Part shown: positions 1-8,526 of the stretch, in pieces | How the letters are laid out: every line of letters begins with the position of its first letter | How positions within the stretch are numbered: the first letter of the stretch is position 1 | Assembly: GCA_016840825.1 (NCBI GenBank) | Contig: JAEORN010000197.1 | Coordinates: 1-27,863, forward strand | Length of the DNA: 27,863 bases | Direction: 5' to 3' | Source of the DNA: Candidatus Thorarchaeota archaeon | Lineage (GTDB): Archaea > Asgardarchaeota > Thorarchaeia > Thorarchaeales > Thorarchaeaceae | Notes under the pieces: model-generated | Databases searched by the model: none | The model's input: the letters and a program-made list of their open reading frames with translations, nothing else | Told to the model about the DNA's origin: nothing | Position numbers and translations under genes: made by a program

Positions 1-1
1 A

Positions 2-97
2 GCTATAACCTGGATTGTGAAGAATAGGCAAAATAAGAGTGCAAATGCTCCAAAGGAGCGAGTGACACGTCTGGCCTTAAATCTACTCATTGCTTAA
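2..97 (+). CDS. Possible 3' end of an upstream gene (partial)
   Basis: A reading frame open from base 2 to the TAA at 95-97 encodes AITWIVKNRQNK followed by about 19 more residues. A hydrophobic start followed by a basic stretch resembles the end of a membrane helix and a cytoplasmic tail. A hairpin 20 bases downstream is consistent with a gene ending here. Only 31 codons are visible, so no function can be given and the frame could be chance. Confidence 0.35.
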   Translation, partial: AITWIVKNRQNKSANAPKERVTRLALNLLIA

Positions 98-117
98 ATC
101 CCTCCAATCGCACGTAC

Positions 118-139
118 CTGTTGACCATAGGATCAACAG
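118..139 (+). terminator. Hairpin, possible transcription terminator
   Basis: CTGTTGA (118-124) and TCAACAG (133-139) form a perfect 7-bp inverted repeat with an 8-base loop. A pyrimidine-rich stretch with short T runs follows (141-160). It lies between the frame ending at 97 and the gene starting at 222, where a terminator would be expected. Confidence 0.4.
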
Positions 140-190
140 TTGGACTTTACCCTTTTACCTTCTAATAAAAGCTGTGTTTTTTTAGTATCA

Positions 191-199
191 TCTTTATAT
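191..199 (+). promoter_or_regulatory. TATA-like box for the 222 gene
   Basis: TCTTTATAT lies about 25 bases before the ATG at 222. That is the usual archaeal TATA-to-start distance and would make the transcript essentially leaderless. It is the main reason to prefer ATG 222 over the GTG at 201. Confidence 0.4.
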
Positions 200-221
200 T
201 GTGATTCTGCTGGTTTCTATT

Positions 222-1460
222 ATGAATAAAAGAAGAATCAAGAAAAAGAAGGATTATTTTGATTCCAAGATTGTAGTTGAAGATGATGATGCTATAGTTA
301 CCCTTAAAGAACATTCACAAAAAGATACAATTCGCGTAATCGAGGTTTCAGGGGTTGCAGCTGATTATCTTGATATGTCACTCTTCAATGAATATACTAA
401 CTTAGAAGAGATAATAATTCATTTCATTGACGGAATTAAACATATTGACCTTACAACCCTATCTGAACATCATCATTTGAAAATTATTAAAATAACCAAA
501 ACAACGCTCGAGTCCATCATATTACCAAATGTGAAAGATACGCGAATTGAAAGGATAATTCTATCTAATAACCACCTACGATGGCTTGACTTAGAACCAC
601 TATCCAAGAGAACCCACTCTTTGATTCGAACCCATATCTCATTCTTGAATAATGTAGGGATGGTTTATGTGGATATTACTCCTTTTCTTGAAATGGAGAC
701 TCCCCCCAATATCGAGATAGACTATAATATATTGTATGTCTACTATTCTGATAATGATTTACACAAAAAAGCGGTTGCTCTTTTAGGTCCTATTCATGAA
801 AGAATAGTAAGAATCCCTGAGAAACCTTCAAATGAAGTATTATTATACATGGTTAAAACAGGATATTATAATGAAGCAAGAGTTGCCGCAGATATCCTTC
901 TTCATCGAAGAAGTATTGAGATAGTACCTGAAATAGTAAAGGCAGTATTCGATAATTCTAGGTTTGACATCCCAATGATGCCTGAACCTGTTGAACGAAG
1001 TGCATGGAAAGGAGTAATTGATATCTTCACTCCTGATGAAATGAGAATAGTAGAGAGTATGCTTGAGAATAAAGAAACTATTGAGGCATTATACAAGCTT
1101 GCATTTGATATCATTGTACAGAATGATAGAACTGTTAGGGAAGATCATCTCATAGCACATAGATGGCGTGTTTTCAAACGAATGAGTAGGTTCCTGCTTT
1201 CTAGTGATGTCGGTAGGATATTCATTGCTGAAGAGATGGACTGCGATGACTATTATTCTAGGGTAACATCTTTTCTGGTTTCTCTATATCATGACGATAA
1301 AGATGACCTATTTCAGAAGTTGAAGAATATTGTCTTTCCCAAGGAAGAAGATGAGTTCATCAACAAACTCAGGACTGAATTTGTTGATTCAAAATTTCCA
1401 GAAGATACCAAACTATATAGAAGGATATGTGAGAAAGCAAAGGAAAAAGACTCATCCTGA
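222..1460 (+). CDS. Hypothetical protein with LRR-like N-terminal half
   Basis: The product has 412 residues if the ATG at 222 is used; an in-frame GTG at 201 adds seven. It starts with a very basic stretch (MNKRRIKKKK) and shows no signal peptide or membrane helix, so it is probably cytoplasmic. Residues of about 55-150 have the irregular rhythm of leucine-rich repeats, with phrases such as LEEIIIHFIDGIKHIDL and IERIILSNNHLRWLDL. The C-terminal 250 residues are charged and helical and match no family I recognise. The gene ends 20 bases before the next one, so the two may be co-transcribed. The LRR assignment rests on pattern only; a protein-interaction role would be inference. Confidence 0.7.
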   Translation: MNKRRIKKKKDYFDSKIVVEDDDAIVTLKEHSQKDTIRVIEVSGVAADYLDMSLFNEYTNLEEIIIHFIDGIKHIDLTTLSEHHHLKIIKITKTTLESIILPNVKDTRIERIILSNNHLRWLDLEPLSKRTHSLIRTHISFLNNVGMVYVDITPFLEMETPPNIEIDYNILYVYYSDNDLHKKAVALLGPIHERIVRIPEKPSNEVLLYMVKTGYYNEARVAADILLHRRSIEIVPEIVKAVFDNSRFDIPMMPEPVERSAWKGVIDIFTPDEMRIVESMLENKETIEALYKLAFDIIVQNDRTVREDHLIAHRWRVFKRMSRFLLSSDVGRIFIAEEMDCDDYYSRVTSFLVSLYHDDKDDLFQKLKNIVFPKEEDEFINKLRTEFVDSKFPEDTKLYRRICEKAKEKDSS

Positions 1461-1480
1461 GGATAGTAGGTGGTAGGAAA

Positions 1481-1942
1481 TTGTCAGATTATTATCCGCG
1501 AAGAAATGAGCTAATCTCAATGGGCATTGGGTTTTGCTTTTTGATCCCTGCGATATTCATAACAATCAGTATCTTCGATTTTGTCGCCATGTGGGGAGAT
1601 GGTCCAGGACCAAGCCCGTTAATAATGCTGATAGCGCCAGCAATTCTCTTCTCTGTCGGAGGCATGATGATTATTCAAGGGATTCGATACTATATCTCCT
1701 GGCCCCAGCGAATGGAGAAGCAGAAAGAGATTCACATTACACAGATTCAGGATCCTACGACAGATCAAGATGCATACAGGTTGTCTTCAGGTTATACGCC
1801 TACTCCGACCATCAATATCCCGAATCACTGTAGCAACTGCGCTGCAAAATTAAGCTATGAGGAATTGACTTGGGTGGGGCCTATGACGTTCAAGTGCCCA
1901 AGCTGTGGGCATGAGATGCTAGCTGAGAGAAAGGGATTCTAA
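1481..1942 (+). CDS. Two-helix membrane protein with C-terminal zinc ribbon
   Basis: This 153-residue protein has two hydrophobic segments, about residues 11-34 and 47-67, separated by a short Gly/Pro-rich loop. A hydrophilic stretch follows, then a C-terminal zinc ribbon: CSNC near residue 117 and CPSCGHE near residue 139. Four cysteines in two CxxC knuckles should bind one zinc. The start is TTG, supported by an AGGTGG ribosome binding site about seven bases upstream. The zinc ribbon is probably on the cytoplasmic side. Small proteins of this layout are common in archaea and mostly uncharacterised; no specific function can be assigned. Confidence 0.75.
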   Translation: MSDYYPRRNELISMGIGFCFLIPAIFITISIFDFVAMWGDGPGPSPLIMLIAPAILFSVGGMMIIQGIRYYISWPQRMEKQKEIHITQIQDPTTDQDAYRLSSGYTPTPTINIPNHCSNCAAKLSYEELTWVGPMTFKCPSCGHEMLAERKGF

Positions 1943-2047
1943 TCTCCTTGACTGTCATTCTCAAAAAGAGCAGCAATGCATCTCCTATCATACATTGAAC
2001 TGTGCCTCTACATGAGAGATTATCTTTGATGGTGTTTCTGTTCAGCT

Positions 2048-2332
2048 ATGATAGAAGTCCATCTGTATGGTATCCTTAGGAGTTTGGTAGAAGGAAGTCG
2101 AGCTAGCGAGGATACAATCATGCGTGTTGAAACTGTAGAAGGTGAAAGATTCATCGATTTCATAGTGAGACTAGGATTGGATGCCTCGCAGATTGGCGAC
2201 TGCTTCATCAATGGCATATTAGCAAAGTCAGACGACGTCATTCATGATGCGGATCGTATCGGACTATTCCCATACAATATGGTATTGATTGATGGAGGTA
2301 TGCACATGAAATACCATCCACATAGGCGCTAA
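2048..2332 (+). CDS. ThiS/MoaD-like (beta-grasp) protein with tail after GG
   Basis: This 94-residue protein resembles the ThiS/MoaD superfamily and the ubiquitin-like domain found with Mut7-C proteins. It has a short N-terminal beta hairpin, a helix with FIDFIVRLG, the FINGILAKSDDVIHDADRI segment, and the closing strand GLFPYN. Family members act as sulfur carriers or protein modifiers when they end in Gly-Gly. Here a GG pair is present at residues 83-84, but ten residues (MHMKYHPHRR) follow, so the glycine is not exposed in the primary product. Either the tail is removed, or the protein works without C-terminal activation. No E1-like or JAMM-type partner gene is in the window. The ribosome binding site is weak. 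Confidence 0.7.
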   Translation: MIEVHLYGILRSLVEGSRASEDTIMRVETVEGERFIDFIVRLGLDASQIGDCFINGILAKSDDVIHDADRIGLFPYNMVLIDGGMHMKYHPHRR

Positions 2333-2673
2333 TCCATTAGAATGGAAAACCGAGATGGTCTTCGAAAGCCTTAAGTCCAACATGTGCAATGAGTTTTAGT
2401 TACGAAAACTAGTCTGTGATATCATTAACCCTCATAGAATGAATCACTCTTCAAGAGTCGTTCCATCTAGTGATTCTTAGTTGCCCATGTCATCATTAAT
2501 CACTTCGATAAGAAATCACTTCAGAATGGATATCCGAGGAGAGGATGAATGAGAAGAGGATTATTTCTATTCGTTTTTCAAATTACAAGATATTGTGCCA
2601 AGGCAGCCCAGAGGTTTGGGAATAGGTTTGCTTGGAGGATTTCTTTCCTATCCGATGTTAGGAGGTACTAAGT
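2333..2673 (+). other. Intergenic region with promoter-like element
   Basis: These 341 bases hold no convincing gene. CGAAAGCCTTAAGTCC at 2363-2378 looks like an archaeal BRE/TATA element and closely matches the element at 6672-6686. A 26-codon frame at 2545-2625 (MNEKRIISIRFSNYK...) has GAGGAG just upstream; it may be a leader peptide or a relic of a gene start, but cannot be confirmed. ACTCTTCAAGAGT near 2446 is a short palindrome. The GGAGG at 2661-2665 serves the next gene. Confidence 0.4.
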
Positions 2674-5600
2674 GTGCAAAAGAAACCAGTGAAAATCGTT
2701 TTGTCGATCGTTGCAGTGTTTGTATTCCTCATGGTTTCTCTGTCAATGCTGTCATATCCAGGAATAGATAGCACAATGAGTTCACCGAATACTGAAATTA
2801 GACCAGAGAAACAACATTTGGTAGCATTCAACCCACAGAATGATCAAGCACCCGTGTTACAAAATCCAGATGACACAGATAATATGTATGCAATGTTGAG
2901 AAATTATCAAATCACTGCATATGTTTCAGTCCCTGATGGTTATGCTGCAATAGAATACATCGATCTCTGGATATATAATGATGCCAGAACGCAGAATTAT
3001 ACAATTCTGAGATATAATGAAAACACAAACAGCTTCTCTGACATAGGAGGAACTGGGTATGTTATATTACAGACAGGATTATGCTCAGCGATAAGATCCG
3101 GAAATGATATTGATGCTACTTTTGTCATTCAAATAGATTGGGATCATCCTGATGTTTCGAATGTCGATGTTTGGCAGTATGTCTATGATTATAATGCTAC
3201 TTCAGATGCTGATTGGTATGAAGTAAATTGGGATATTGAAACTAGACTCAATTATACTAGCACGCCTAGTATCACTAGTGATGATGGTGGTACCGTTGAT
3301 AGGGGTGATCTTGATGAAGCATTTCATATGACAGGAACAATCGTATATCTCGGATCAACGACTTCGCCTATTTCTAGTGGGGTTGATGTTTGGGTTTCTG
3401 CGTCTCAGTATGGTGTCAACGTTGGACCCTGGATTGATGCGACTCTAACAGCCGGAGCATTTGATGTTACTTGTTATGCGGATAATTTGGTTGGAATGGA
3501 TACTTACACTGTCAAGGTAGTTCCTGATGGAGCTGGTAGTGGTGCAAGTGACTTGTATATTGCGGCTTCTGTAACTGATACCTATATTGCGGATCGGATA
3601 CGGGTTCAATCATATTCTGTCGCTGACAATAGAGTGAATATTGGCACTAGCGTTTACGTATATGTCACACTTGTATACGAATATCTAAGCCAACAGGTCA
3701 CTACTGGCACAGTAACCATCAATGGCATTTCGGCAAATCATCAGGGAGGAGGGGTTTGGCGAATCACAGATTCCGAAACAAGTGCCACTGGCAATACATA
3801 CAACACCGTTGCATGCAGTAGTGACATTCATAGGGTAGCGACCGTCAATCAGAATGGCCAGAGTCAACTCGTAATTTGGGACTCGCTGACAATTTTCATT
3901 ACAGACCCAGCCTCACGAATCAACGTTAATGCGAATGCATCTGGAATTCACGTTTCAGCAATCAGGGATTATGACTCTGCAGTATTTGATGGGACCCTCA
4001 CACTCAATGATACGACATTCCAATATAGCTCGGTAGGAAGGCATGGATATAGAGTCGCAAGTGCAAGCGGCGGGTCCTATGGGATCACAGCAATCCGTCT
4101 CAATGATGCGACTGCCTGTATCTGGGACTCACTCACAATTACAATGTTAGGACCCACTGACTCGAGAATAAACATCAACACGAATGCATTGGGAATCATT
4201 GCAACAGCAGTTCATGATTTTGATGGTCTATCCTATGATGGAACCCTAACATTGAATGATACAACATTCCTTTACCTAACGGTTGGCAGAAGAGGGTATA
4301 GAGTATCATCTGCAAGTGGAGGGTCTTATCCCCTAGTCACGATGATAAGTCTGAATGATGCAACAGCTTGTATTTGGGACTCTCTTACGATCTCGATTTC
4401 TGACCCTACCGATCAACGAATCAGCATTAATGAGAATGCAATAGGAATAATCGCAACAGCAGTATATGATTATGACAGTGCTTCTTTTGATGGGACATTG
4501 ACCTTTAACGAAACGGCATTTCTCTTTTCCACGGTAGGTCGGAGAGGATACACTGTCGCAACTGCAAGTGGCGATTCCTATGGTATTTCTGTAATTAGTG
4601 CAAATGACGAAACGTACTGCATATGGGATTCACTCACAATCACGATAACGGACCCTACAGATCAACGAATCAACATCAATGAAGAGATGGGTGCTATTAC
4701 TACGAGTGCCATTTACGATTATGATGGGACGATTTACGACGGAACGCTAACGTTGAATGATACAACAACACATTCCACTGCAGGGAAACGGGGATTCACT
4801 GTCGCAACTGCAAGTGGTGACACGTATGGAATTACCGCCATAGGTACCAATGATGAAACATATTGTATCTGGGACTCTCTGACAGTTACGATAACAGATC
4901 CTACAGACCAACGAATCAACATTGGTTCAACTCTCACCGGTCTCATAGTTAGCGCAGTCTATGACTACGATGGTACAGATTATGATGGAACATTGACGCT
5001 CAACGATACAACTACCTCATACTCAACTGTTGGAAAAAGAGGATACACTGTTTCATCGGCAAGTGGAGATTCGTATGGCGTTACAGCTATCAGCTTCAAC
5101 GACGAAACATATGTTATCTGGGATTCACTTTCTGTGTCTGTTACCTGCACTAGGCCAATGCGTGTCAATGTTAACGCGAATGCCTCGGGCATTGTTGTAA
5201 GTGCGACCTATGATTATGATGGAGCTGTCTTTGATGGAGAATTGACTCTTAATTCGACGACGTTCTTCTACCTTACAGTGGGAAGACGTGGCTATGCAGT
5301 TACATCAGCAAGCGGAGATTCATACGGGATAACCGCAATTAGCACTAGCGTGGCGTTATGCTGCATTTGGGATAGACTTGTCATAAGCATCGAGATTGAG
5401 GAATCAGAGCCAGAAAGTGAGCATGAAGTCGAATTTAGTCTGGATGTCACATTTGAGTACGACGGAGAAGCCTGTACCTCCTACGAAGTTGCAGTTCATA
5501 GAAATGGTGAGCATTGGAAGACCTTCACTCATGAGAATAGTTCAACCTTCGTTGACAGCAATACCGAAGGTGAATATGTGTATGAAATCGCCTCTGTGAA

Positions 5601-6579
5601 CTCGGAGTCCCTATATGGAATTACAGCCTTTACTTCAACCTCTGTTCCAGTAACTTGGCAGGCACAGCAGATTTCACCATTATTGGATGAAAGCACCGTA
5701 GAGCTTGTGACATGGGGATCAATATTCGTTGGTGGTGCCATCTTGATCTTTAGGGATCCCGCGAGATTGCCTCCAAGGAGGAAGAAATCAGATGTTTCAG
5801 CACCTTCTATTGAAACCGAATATTGGGACCAGCTTGAGAAGACAGATTCAGGGAAAGATCCTGATAGACCCGATAGGGAGTATACTCTGAAGGTCATATT
5901 AAATGAAGACAAACTCAATCTTCAAGTTAAGAAAGATGATGTGGATGCGTCAACTAAGATTCAGAAGATAGAATATGGAAAGAAAGTAGCTGTTGAGCCT
6001 AGTTGTGATATATGTGACTTTAAACCTGAAAAACAGGAAACGACACTATCCATGGACCGCCCTGAGGCAGAGTTGGTATTCCAAGTTAGCCCACAGAAAC
6101 TTGGAGAAGAATCAATGAGTATCAGGGTTACTGCTACTGGAGAGGACAACATCACGAATGAAATAGGCATTGCGAGTTTTAATATCAAAGTCCAGCCACA
6201 TAGACTTCAGCTAAAACTAGGAGGCAAGAAGTATGCATTCTCAAAGAAGACTTTGTGGTTAATGTATATTCCATCCCTGCTGTTTATGGGTTCAGGTCTA
6301 CTTGCTGGTTCGACCACTGTGGGACCTGCCATAGAAATACTGAATTTCCTTAATGATACCGTATTTGGTTTCGTAGGTACTATCCTCACAATCGTATCAG
6401 TAATTACTTTCGTGGTAGCTAGCAAACCTTCCAAGATCCTTGAAGATATGCCATTGATTTCTGGATATATCAAAAGAAGGAAGGAACAAAGAGAATCAAA
6501 GGAAAGTACAGGAGGATGGTTCAGAAATCCTGACGGGACTTTGGTATATAGAGAAGAATCCGAGGAAGGCGATCGTTGA
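2674..6579 (+). CDS. Large surface protein with tandem Ig-like repeats and C-terminal membrane domain
   Basis: The 1301-residue product starts at GTG, eight bases after GGAGG. Residues 8-30 form a signal peptide or anchor. A beta-rich ectodomain follows. Six tandem units of 82-84 residues span about residues 401-897, each with the pattern DGTLTLNDTT, GRRGYTV, SASGDSYG and CIWDSL. A more divergent unit precedes them and another Ig-like domain follows. A membrane helix lies at about 1009-1028, then a charged, probably cytoplasmic beta domain of about 160 residues, then two more helices (about 1194-1216 and 1230-1250) and a charged tail. This suggests a cell-surface protein tethered at the C-terminus, perhaps for adhesion or envelope structure. 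Most repeats carry one cysteine before IWDS. The role is inference. Confidence 0.8.
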   Translation: MQKKPVKIVLSIVAVFVFLMVSLSMLSYPGIDSTMSSPNTEIRPEKQHLVAFNPQNDQAPVLQNPDDTDNMYAMLRNYQITAYVSVPDGYAAIEYIDLWIYNDARTQNYTILRYNENTNSFSDIGGTGYVILQTGLCSAIRSGNDIDATFVIQIDWDHPDVSNVDVWQYVYDYNATSDADWYEVNWDIETRLNYTSTPSITSDDGGTVDRGDLDEAFHMTGTIVYLGSTTSPISSGVDVWVSASQYGVNVGPWIDATLTAGAFDVTCYADNLVGMDTYTVKVVPDGAGSGASDLYIAASVTDTYIADRIRVQSYSVADNRVNIGTSVYVYVTLVYEYLSQQVTTGTVTINGISANHQGGGVWRITDSETSATGNTYNTVACSSDIHRVATVNQNGQSQLVIWDSLTIFITDPASRINVNANASGIHVSAIRDYDSAVFDGTLTLNDTTFQYSSVGRHGYRVASASGGSYGITAIRLNDATACIWDSLTITMLGPTDSRININTNALGIIATAVHDFDGLSYDGTLTLNDTTFLYLTVGRRGYRVSSASGGSYPLVTMISLNDATACIWDSLTISISDPTDQRISINENAIGIIATAVYDYDSASFDGTLTFNETAFLFSTVGRRGYTVATASGDSYGISVISANDETYCIWDSLTITITDPTDQRININEEMGAITTSAIYDYDGTIYDGTLTLNDTTTHSTAGKRGFTVATASGDTYGITAIGTNDETYCIWDSLTVTITDPTDQRINIGSTLTGLIVSAVYDYDGTDYDGTLTLNDTTTSYSTVGKRGYTVSSASGDSYGVTAISFNDETYVIWDSLSVSVTCTRPMRVNVNANASGIVVSATYDYDGAVFDGELTLNSTTFFYLTVGRRGYAVTSASGDSYGITAISTSVALCCIWDRLVISIEIEESEPESEHEVEFSLDVTFEYDGEACTSYEVAVHRNGEHWKTFTHENSSTFVDSNTEGEYVYEIASVNSESLYGITAFTSTSVPVTWQAQQISPLLDESTVELVTWGSIFVGGAILIFRDPARLPPRRKKSDVSAPSIETEYWDQLEKTDSGKDPDRPDREYTLKVILNEDKLNLQVKKDDVDASTKIQKIEYGKKVAVEPSCDICDFKPEKQETTLSMDRPEAELVFQVSPQKLGEESMSIRVTATGEDNITNEIGIASFNIKVQPHRLQLKLGGKKYAFSKKTLWLMYIPSLLFMGSGLLAGSTTVGPAIEILNFLNDTVFGFVGTILTIVSVITFVVASKPSKILEDMPLISGYIKRRKEQRESKESTGGWFRNPDGTLVYREESEEGDR
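3874..5364 (+). repeat. Six tandem coding repeats of 246-252 bp
   Basis: The IWDS/IWDR codons recur at 3874, 4120, 4372, 4621, 4867, 5116 and 5365, giving unit lengths of 246, 252, 249, 246, 249 and 249 bases. Each unit encodes one Ig-like or beta-sandwich module of the surface protein. Units 3-5 share the longest near-identical phrases (DPTDQRI, YDGTLTLNDTT), which suggests the array grew by unequal exchange. Confidence 0.85.
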
Positions 6580-6593
6580 AGGAAGTGATATTG

Positions 6594-6616
6594 GAATCGC
6601 TTGTTTTCAGTGATTC
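6594..6616 (+). terminator. Hairpin after the surface protein gene
   Basis: GAATCGC (6594-6600) can pair with GTGATTC (6610-6616) with one G-U pair and a nine-base loop, starting 15 bases after the stop codon. No strong T run follows, so it may be an RNA 3'-end structure rather than a true terminator. Confidence 0.3.
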
Positions 6617-6671
6617 TAAAAGTTACTGACCCTTAACTATCAGGATATGTATTCGTGCATATACTCACTAT

Positions 6672-6686
6672 TAGAAAGCTTAAGTC
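6672..6686 (+). promoter_or_regulatory. Promoter-like element for the TPR gene
   Basis: TAGAAAGCTTAAGTC has the form of a BRE (GAAA) followed by a TATA-like box, 70-85 bases before the ATG at 6756. The same element occurs at 2363-2378, and in both cases it is followed closely by AAC and TGCAAT. Confidence 0.35.
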
Positions 6687-6755
6687 AAACTGCAATAGTC
6701 ATCCTTGAAGGTCTCAACAGAACGAATGGGATCAGTGATTTGGGAGAGTGGATGA

Positions 6756-8177
6756 ATGCCAATAACTGAACCTAATGGATTGATGGATGCTATTCATAGG
6801 ACTGTAAAAGACCTGTCTACTTCTCGGATCGATGAATTGTATGAGGACTTTTCTAAGACTAATATGAGTGACAAATTCCGATTTCTTAATGAATCACAGT
6901 CAAGAGAAGTTTTCAACTTAGCCGTTGAACAACTCAATTCGAGAACTTATGAAGGCCTGGATTTCGCGATGATCCTGTCGCTGATTCTGCACACTGCTGG
7001 TCATGATCCAAAAAAAACCTGGATTGATCGATTTTCCCCTATAGAAACAAAAGTGTGGGGCAACGAGATGGATATATTCACTCAAATCGTAGTCCATTCT
7101 GCATGCTGCAATAAGGGTGAGAACATCCTTTACTATGTAACAAATTCAACGATGCGAGTGTCAGCTTGCCAATTCTACCGTCGGGGCGTATTATGCTTAA
7201 CGAATAAGCGATTGTTAATTATGAGCCCCCTATATCGTGAGGAAAATTATGTGACCTTTCGGCCACCTACTGAAAAAGAAAGAGGAATACTCATCGTCGG
7301 AGGGGGACCTAGCGAGATTGACTATGGCTCTGACCCTTGGGCGAAAATAATGGGCTATTTGAACTATGATCAGATCGAGTCAATTACAGCTGGTTCAAAA
7401 GAATCAGGTGACTTCAATATAGTATACTGCTCTGATTTTGTGGATCCCTTTTCGGGAAGGAAGCTTGAGGGAAACCATCGGATAGTACAGATCACTTGTG
7501 ACCCTTACCTAGATAAATATCCCTTCATCGAAGAACGTTGGAATCACCTTTTAAAGAAACTTGAGGAACACTCAGGGATTGCAGTAACGAGAATCTCATT
7601 AGATGCACTAATTGAGGCATCAAAAGACTTGAGGATTCCTAGATCCCCAACAGATGGACTAAGTGATGCAGACATCAAATCGAAAGGAGTCAGGCTAGGA
7701 GGGGTATATCTGTCGAAGAGGATGTATCCTGAAGCAGAGGAGGTGTTTCGTAAGACTGTGAAACTCATGTCGCGCGATGCAGAGGCATGGAAAGGTCTTG
7801 GAATTTCGCTTTCTCATCAGAGCAAGTACGCTGAAGCAGAGGAAGCATTTCGCAAGGCTACGAAACTCAAACCTGATGATGTAGATGCATGGAAGTACTT
7901 TATCGTTGAACTTACGTTAAACAAGAAAAACGATGAAGCAGAGCAGGCCCTTCGCAAGGTTGTGAAGCTCCGTCCTAAAGATGGGAAAGAATGGAGTAAT
8001 CTTGCATATGGTCTTGAACGACAAGGCAAGTATGCTGAGGCAGAGGAGGCACTTCGAAAGGCCGTGGAACTCAATCCTGATGATGCAATGTCATGGAGGG
8101 CACTTGGAGATGTTCTTCAGGCGCAAGGAAAAGCCGCTGAGGCAGAGAAGGCATATCGCAGGGCTGAGAAGAGGTGA
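6756..8177 (+). CDS. PH/GRAM-like domain protein with C-terminal TPR repeats
   Basis: This 473-residue protein has no signal peptide and is probably cytoplasmic. The N-terminal 90 residues are helical. Residues of about 110-250 alternate short strands (GVLCLTNKRLLIMS, YDQIESITAG, FNIVYCSDF) in a way typical of PH-like or GRAM-like folds. From about residue 305, four TPR units follow, with the phrase YAEAEEAFRKA and related forms at about 34-residue spacing. TPRs normally bind protein partners. GGGAGAG lies about eight bases upstream of the ATG. The array ends at a TGA at 8175-8177, but the next frame continues with TPR-like sequence, so the C-terminus appears shortened by a frameshift. The PH/GRAM call is weaker than the TPR call. 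Confidence 0.75.
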   Translation: MPITEPNGLMDAIHRTVKDLSTSRIDELYEDFSKTNMSDKFRFLNESQSREVFNLAVEQLNSRTYEGLDFAMILSLILHTAGHDPKKTWIDRFSPIETKVWGNEMDIFTQIVVHSACCNKGENILYYVTNSTMRVSACQFYRRGVLCLTNKRLLIMSPLYREENYVTFRPPTEKERGILIVGGGPSEIDYGSDPWAKIMGYLNYDQIESITAGSKESGDFNIVYCSDFVDPFSGRKLEGNHRIVQITCDPYLDKYPFIEERWNHLLKKLEEHSGIAVTRISLDALIEASKDLRIPRSPTDGLSDADIKSKGVRLGGVYLSKRMYPEAEEVFRKTVKLMSRDAEAWKGLGISLSHQSKYAEAEEAFRKATKLKPDDVDAWKYFIVELTLNKKNDEAEQALRKVVKLRPKDGKEWSNLAYGLERQGKYAEAEEALRKAVELNPDDAMSWRALGDVLQAQGKAAEAEKAYRRAEKR

Positions 8178-8247
8178 ATCTCAAGCCTGGTGATACAATC
8201 TCACTTCTTTTACTCTACCTTAGCTCTAGCTTGATTGGAATCTGCGA

Positions 8248-8325
8248 TCATAATGGGATGTTGTCATGCCTCTTAGGACGTCTGCTTCGTCGCTTGCTCT
8301 CGAACATATCAAATTCCTCATAGAT
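8248..8325 (-). pseudogene. Relic of the 3' end of an acyl-CoA carboxyltransferase gene
   Basis: On the minus strand the last 21 codons read FDMFESKRRSRRPKRHDNIP plus L and stop. The intact carboxyltransferase ends [20 protein letters not shown] plus L, so 15 of 21 residues agree. At DNA level 8251-8325 aligns without gaps to 15727-15801 with about 57 of 75 bases identical. Upstream of this the match fades and no other carboxyltransferase motif is visible. The rest of the 8178-8526 gap holds a frameshifted TPR-like tail (8174-8203) and nothing else I can recognise. The relic has the same orientation as the intact gene 7.5 kb away. Confidence 0.75.
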
Positions 8326-8526
8326 GAGGAGATGAGATTTTCCTATGTTCATTTGAATGAGGCACGATAGAGTCTTGATTTGACCAATGCAGCGAAAGAC
8401 TATGGTAGATTCGCAGCTTGAAGAAAGCAAAAGCGAATTCCAGGTAGGTGTCAGGAAATCTGGAAATGTTTTATTTCATACAACGGAATTTTGCGGATTC
8501 TAGAATGAGGGATCTAAGCTCAATTT

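Noticed and set aside
2545..2625. 26-codon frame with a GAGGAG site upstream
   Set aside because: It is too short to judge and has no recognisable content; it is mentioned under the intergenic region instead of being called a gene.
5529..6473. Minus-strand frames in the 3' part of the surface protein gene
   Set aside because: The plus-strand frame is continuous and encodes membrane helices and domains; the antisense frames have no ribosome binding sites or recognisable content.
8248..8430. 60-residue minus-strand frame as a real small gene
   Set aside because: Its end is a clear decayed copy of the carboxyltransferase C-terminus and the rest has no protein character.
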